Positions 5,869 through 7,365 of a stretch of 7,365 nucleotides of DNA are shown here, one piece after another. The notes under the pieces were generated by a model, which had not been told where the DNA came from, did not search any database, and saw only the letters and a program-made list of their open reading frames with translations. The translations under genes were made by a program, and so were the position numbers. The DNA is from Spirochaetaceae bacterium. Its GTDB lineage: Bacteria > Spirochaetota > Spirochaetia > Treponematales > Breznakiellaceae. The DNA is taken from NCBI GenBank assembly GCA_031257075.1, contig JAIRPM010000088.1, positions 1 through 7,365 on the forward strand, given 5' to 3'. Within the stretch, counting starts at the first letter, position 1; every line of letters begins with the position of its first letter.

Positions 5869-6306
5869 TTAATGAGGCCCCTTAGCGGTCATTCGGGCAC
5901 CGGCGGGCCGCACTTCAATCGTTGTAGTCTTGCCATCTGAAATCAGCAGGATGCTGTCGACTGTGTGTGCAATCAACTCAGCATTTTCGTCATAGAACTG
6001 CGCCACCCCTCCGGTTCCCTGTGTACTGAACTCTTCCCATGTTTTGTTATAAAAAGAATTCAATGTTTTACGAGTTACCGTAAACGTAGAAGTTTCTCCA
6101 TTTCTAATGATTTTCCCTATTGAGGGGCCTAGGTGGCGTTCTATATGCAGGCCAATGCGATAAATATCTTTTCCGCTTTGGTTTATAATTTCGAATTGTA
6201 CACTGCCGCCGCCGTCATCTTCGACAGTCTCTTTCTCCTCACAAGAGTAGACTATCAGAGCAAATGACAAGAGAACGGCTCTGTATACTTTTTTATTGTT
6301 TCTCAT
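5869..6306 (-). CDS. Putative small lipoprotein, function unknown
   Basis: The 145 residues begin MRNNKKVYR, a positively charged n-region, followed by a hydrophobic core and a lipobox-like ALIVYSC with the candidate lipidated Cys22, then an acidic EEKETVEDDGGG. Tyr at -2 and Val at -3 are poor for a proteobacterial lipobox but tolerable under the looser rules reported for spirochaetes. The mature part (about 124 residues) reads as alternating strands, for example VQFEIINQSGKDIYRIGLHI (36-55) and TTTIEVRPAG (127-136), so a beta-sandwich is plausible. I recognise no family. The start at 6304-6306 is preferred to an ATG six codons upstream because AAAGGA lies 7 nt before it. It starts 27 bp downstream of the clpA stop on the same strand and converges on the DUF2804 gene, leaving 23 bp between their ends. 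Confidence 0.72.
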   Translation of the reverse strand: MRNNKKVYRAVLLSFALIVYSCEEKETVEDDGGGSVQFEIINQSGKDIYRIGLHIERHLGPSIGKIIRNGETSTFTVTRKTLNSFYNKTWEEFSTQGTGGVAQFYDENAELIAHTVDSILLISDGKTTTIEVRPAGARMTAKGPH

Positions 6307-6313
6307 ATAAGTA

Positions 6314-6319
6314 TCCTTT
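6314..6319 (-). promoter_or_regulatory. Ribosome binding site that sets the lipoprotein start
   Basis: AAAGGA on the minus strand is 7 nt upstream of the ATG at 6304-6306. The alternative upstream ATG (6322-6324) has AAGGG directly abutting it, which is too close to work well. The shorter form also gives a cleaner lipoprotein signal sequence. Confidence 0.65.
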
Positions 6320-6333
6320 CCCATCCCTTATTC

Positions 6334-7365
6334 TTAGGCGGGGACAGGTTCGCCTGTTTCTATGGAACATTCATCCGTCTTGAATATATAGTTTCCATCC
6401 AGCCAGTCCACAGAAGCGCAGCCGCCATTTTGGAGCCGGCCGAATAATACTTCGTCTACGAAATACGCTTTTACCGTTTCTTCGATAACGCGGCCTATAT
6501 TACGCGCTCCGAATTCATGGGAATAACCATCATCCGCAAGGTGCTCACGGGCAGAGTCCGTTATATGGAGCGTAATATTTTTTTCATTGAGTTGGGCGCG
6601 GAAGGTTTCCATTTCCTTATCAACAATAGAGAGCATAATAGGCTTGGAAAGATGGTCAAATTTGACAACGGCATCGAGGCGGTTGCGGAATTCGGGAGTA
6701 AAAATCTTTTCGACAGCATCATCCACAGCGCGCTCCCTATCAACAGTGCGTTCGCCAAAGCCGATAAGGTTTTTGCCGATTTCGCGCGCGCCGGCGTTGC
6801 TCGTCATTATCAAAATACAATTGCGGAAATCAGCCTTACGGCCGTTATTATCGGTAAGGGTCGCATAATCCATGATTTGCAGAAGAATGTTATAAATGTC
6901 CGCATGGGCTTTTTCAATTTCGTCTAAAAGGAGAACGCTGTGCGGCTGTTTGCGCACCGCTTCGGTAAGGAGGCCGCCTTCTTCATAACCCACATAACCG
7001 GGCGGCGAGCCGATAAGACGCGATACCGTGTGTTTTTCCTGATATTCGCTCATATCAAAACGGTGAAGCGGAAGCGACAGTAATTCGCCAAGGCTTTTGG
7101 CCAATTCGGTTTTGCCGACACCGGTTGGTCCGGCAAAAAGGAAATTAGCAACCGGTTTGCCGGCGGCGCGGAACCCGGCGCGTGAACGCTTTACCGACTT
7201 GGCGACAGCGGAAACCGCCGCATCCTGACCAAAGACCCGCTCCTTCAATTTGTCTTCCAAATAGCGGAGTTTGTCGCGTTCAGTTTCGCCTACCGAGCGT
7301 TCCGGTATTTTCGCTATATGGGCAACAACAGTCTCTATCTGCGGTACATCAATTTCAATGTACTC
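6334..7365 (-). CDS. clpA: ClpA, ATP-dependent Clp protease ATP-binding subunit (3' part, enters from right edge)
   Basis: ClpA is the AAA+ unfoldase that feeds proteins to ClpP. These 343 residues cover the end of the linker and all of the second AAA+ domain; the frame is open to the edge. Numbered from the window edge: IAKIPERSVGETERDKL (17-33) is typical of ClpA; Walker A GPTGVGKT at 79-86; the pore-side segment GSPPGYVGYEEGGLL at about 119-133; Walker B LLLDEIEKAH at 145-154; sensor 1 TSN at 188-190; the ClpP-docking tripeptide IGF at 201-203; arginine-finger segment FTPEFRNRLD at 222-231; sensor 2 GAR at 286-288. The IPEKSV-like linker and absence of a long coiled-coil boundary favour ClpA over ClpB, which lacks the docking loop. 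A TTG at 7258-7260 begins an apparent shorter frame but is only an internal Leu codon. No clpS or clpP gene is visible here. Confidence 0.96.
   Translation of the reverse strand, partial: EYIEIDVPQIETVVAHIAKIPERSVGETERDKLRYLEDKLKERVFGQDAAVSAVAKSVKRSRAGFRAAGKPVANFLFAGPTGVGKTELAKSLGELLSLPLHRFDMSEYQEKHTVSRLIGSPPGYVGYEEGGLLTEAVRKQPHSVLLLDEIEKAHADIYNILLQIMDYATLTDNNGRKADFRNCILIMTSNAGAREIGKNLIGFGERTVDRERAVDDAVEKIFTPEFRNRLDAVVKFDHLSKPIMLSIVDKEMETFRAQLNEKNITLHITDSAREHLADDGYSHEFGARNIGRVIEETVKAYFVDEVLFGRLQNGGCASVDWLDGNYIFKTDECSIETGEPVPA

Noticed and set aside
6322..6324. Upstream ATG as the lipoprotein start (MGKDTYMRNN...)
   Set aside because: Its purine stretch abuts the ATG, whereas the ATG at 6304-6306 has AAAGGA at 7 nt and gives a normal lipoprotein signal sequence.
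6517..6927. Plus-strand ORF of 136 codons inside clpA
   Set aside because: It is antisense to the conserved AAA+ domain, has no ribosome binding site and shows no recognisable protein features.
7258..7260. TTG as the start of a separate short ATPase gene
   Set aside because: The frame continues upstream to the window edge with ClpA-like linker sequence (IAKIPERSVGETERDKL), so this is an internal leucine codon of a longer clpA.

Overview
The window looks like chromosomal DNA from a spirochaete of the Treponema type. This is an inference from the gene mix: an Rnf complex in rnfC-rnfD order, a DUF2804-family protein, a lipoprotein with a loose lipobox, and ClpA. Base composition is close to balanced by eye. 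No phylogenetic test was possible, so treat the taxon as a moderate-confidence guess. There are no tRNA or rRNA genes, CRISPR arrays, insertion sequences or phage genes, and no gene-free stretch exceeds about 160 bases.

Layout from left to right. Positions 1-1823 (minus strand) hold the start of an Rnf operon: rnfC complete, then rnfD, which runs off the left edge. A good sigma-70-like promoter for it (TTGACA, 18 bp, TATACT) sits at 1920-1949, with its -35 inside the last codons of the upstream gene. Positions 1933-3060 (minus) encode a 375-residue MscS-type channel, apparently translationally coupled to a 9-codon leader ORF. A 156-bp divergent intergenic region separates it from a second MscS-type protein at 3217-4809 (plus). 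That 530-residue protein has a signal peptide and a long Pro/Ala-rich region. It overlaps by 14 bp a DUF2804-family gene (4796-5845, plus). Convergent to these are a small putative lipoprotein (5869-6306, minus) and, upstream of it on the same strand, the 3' part of clpA (6334-7365, minus), entering from the right edge.

How the genes work together. RnfC and RnfD belong to the ion-pumping ferredoxin:NAD+ oxidoreductase. RnfC carries the NADH/FMN region and two 4Fe-4S clusters; RnfD is a membrane flavoprotein subunit. The two MscS proteins are membrane channels likely to release solutes when membrane tension rises. Because they are divergent and structurally different, they look like separately acquired paralogues rather than a recent tandem duplication. 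ClpA is the unfoldase partner of ClpP, and its ClpP-docking loop is visible.

Most of this is recognisable housekeeping and envelope biology. I do not see a convincing new multi-gene system. The more unusual points are the two small leader ORFs placed against the start sites of rnfC and mscS, the coupled MscS/DUF2804 pair, the N-terminal extension of RnfD, and altered residues in otherwise conserved RnfC motifs.
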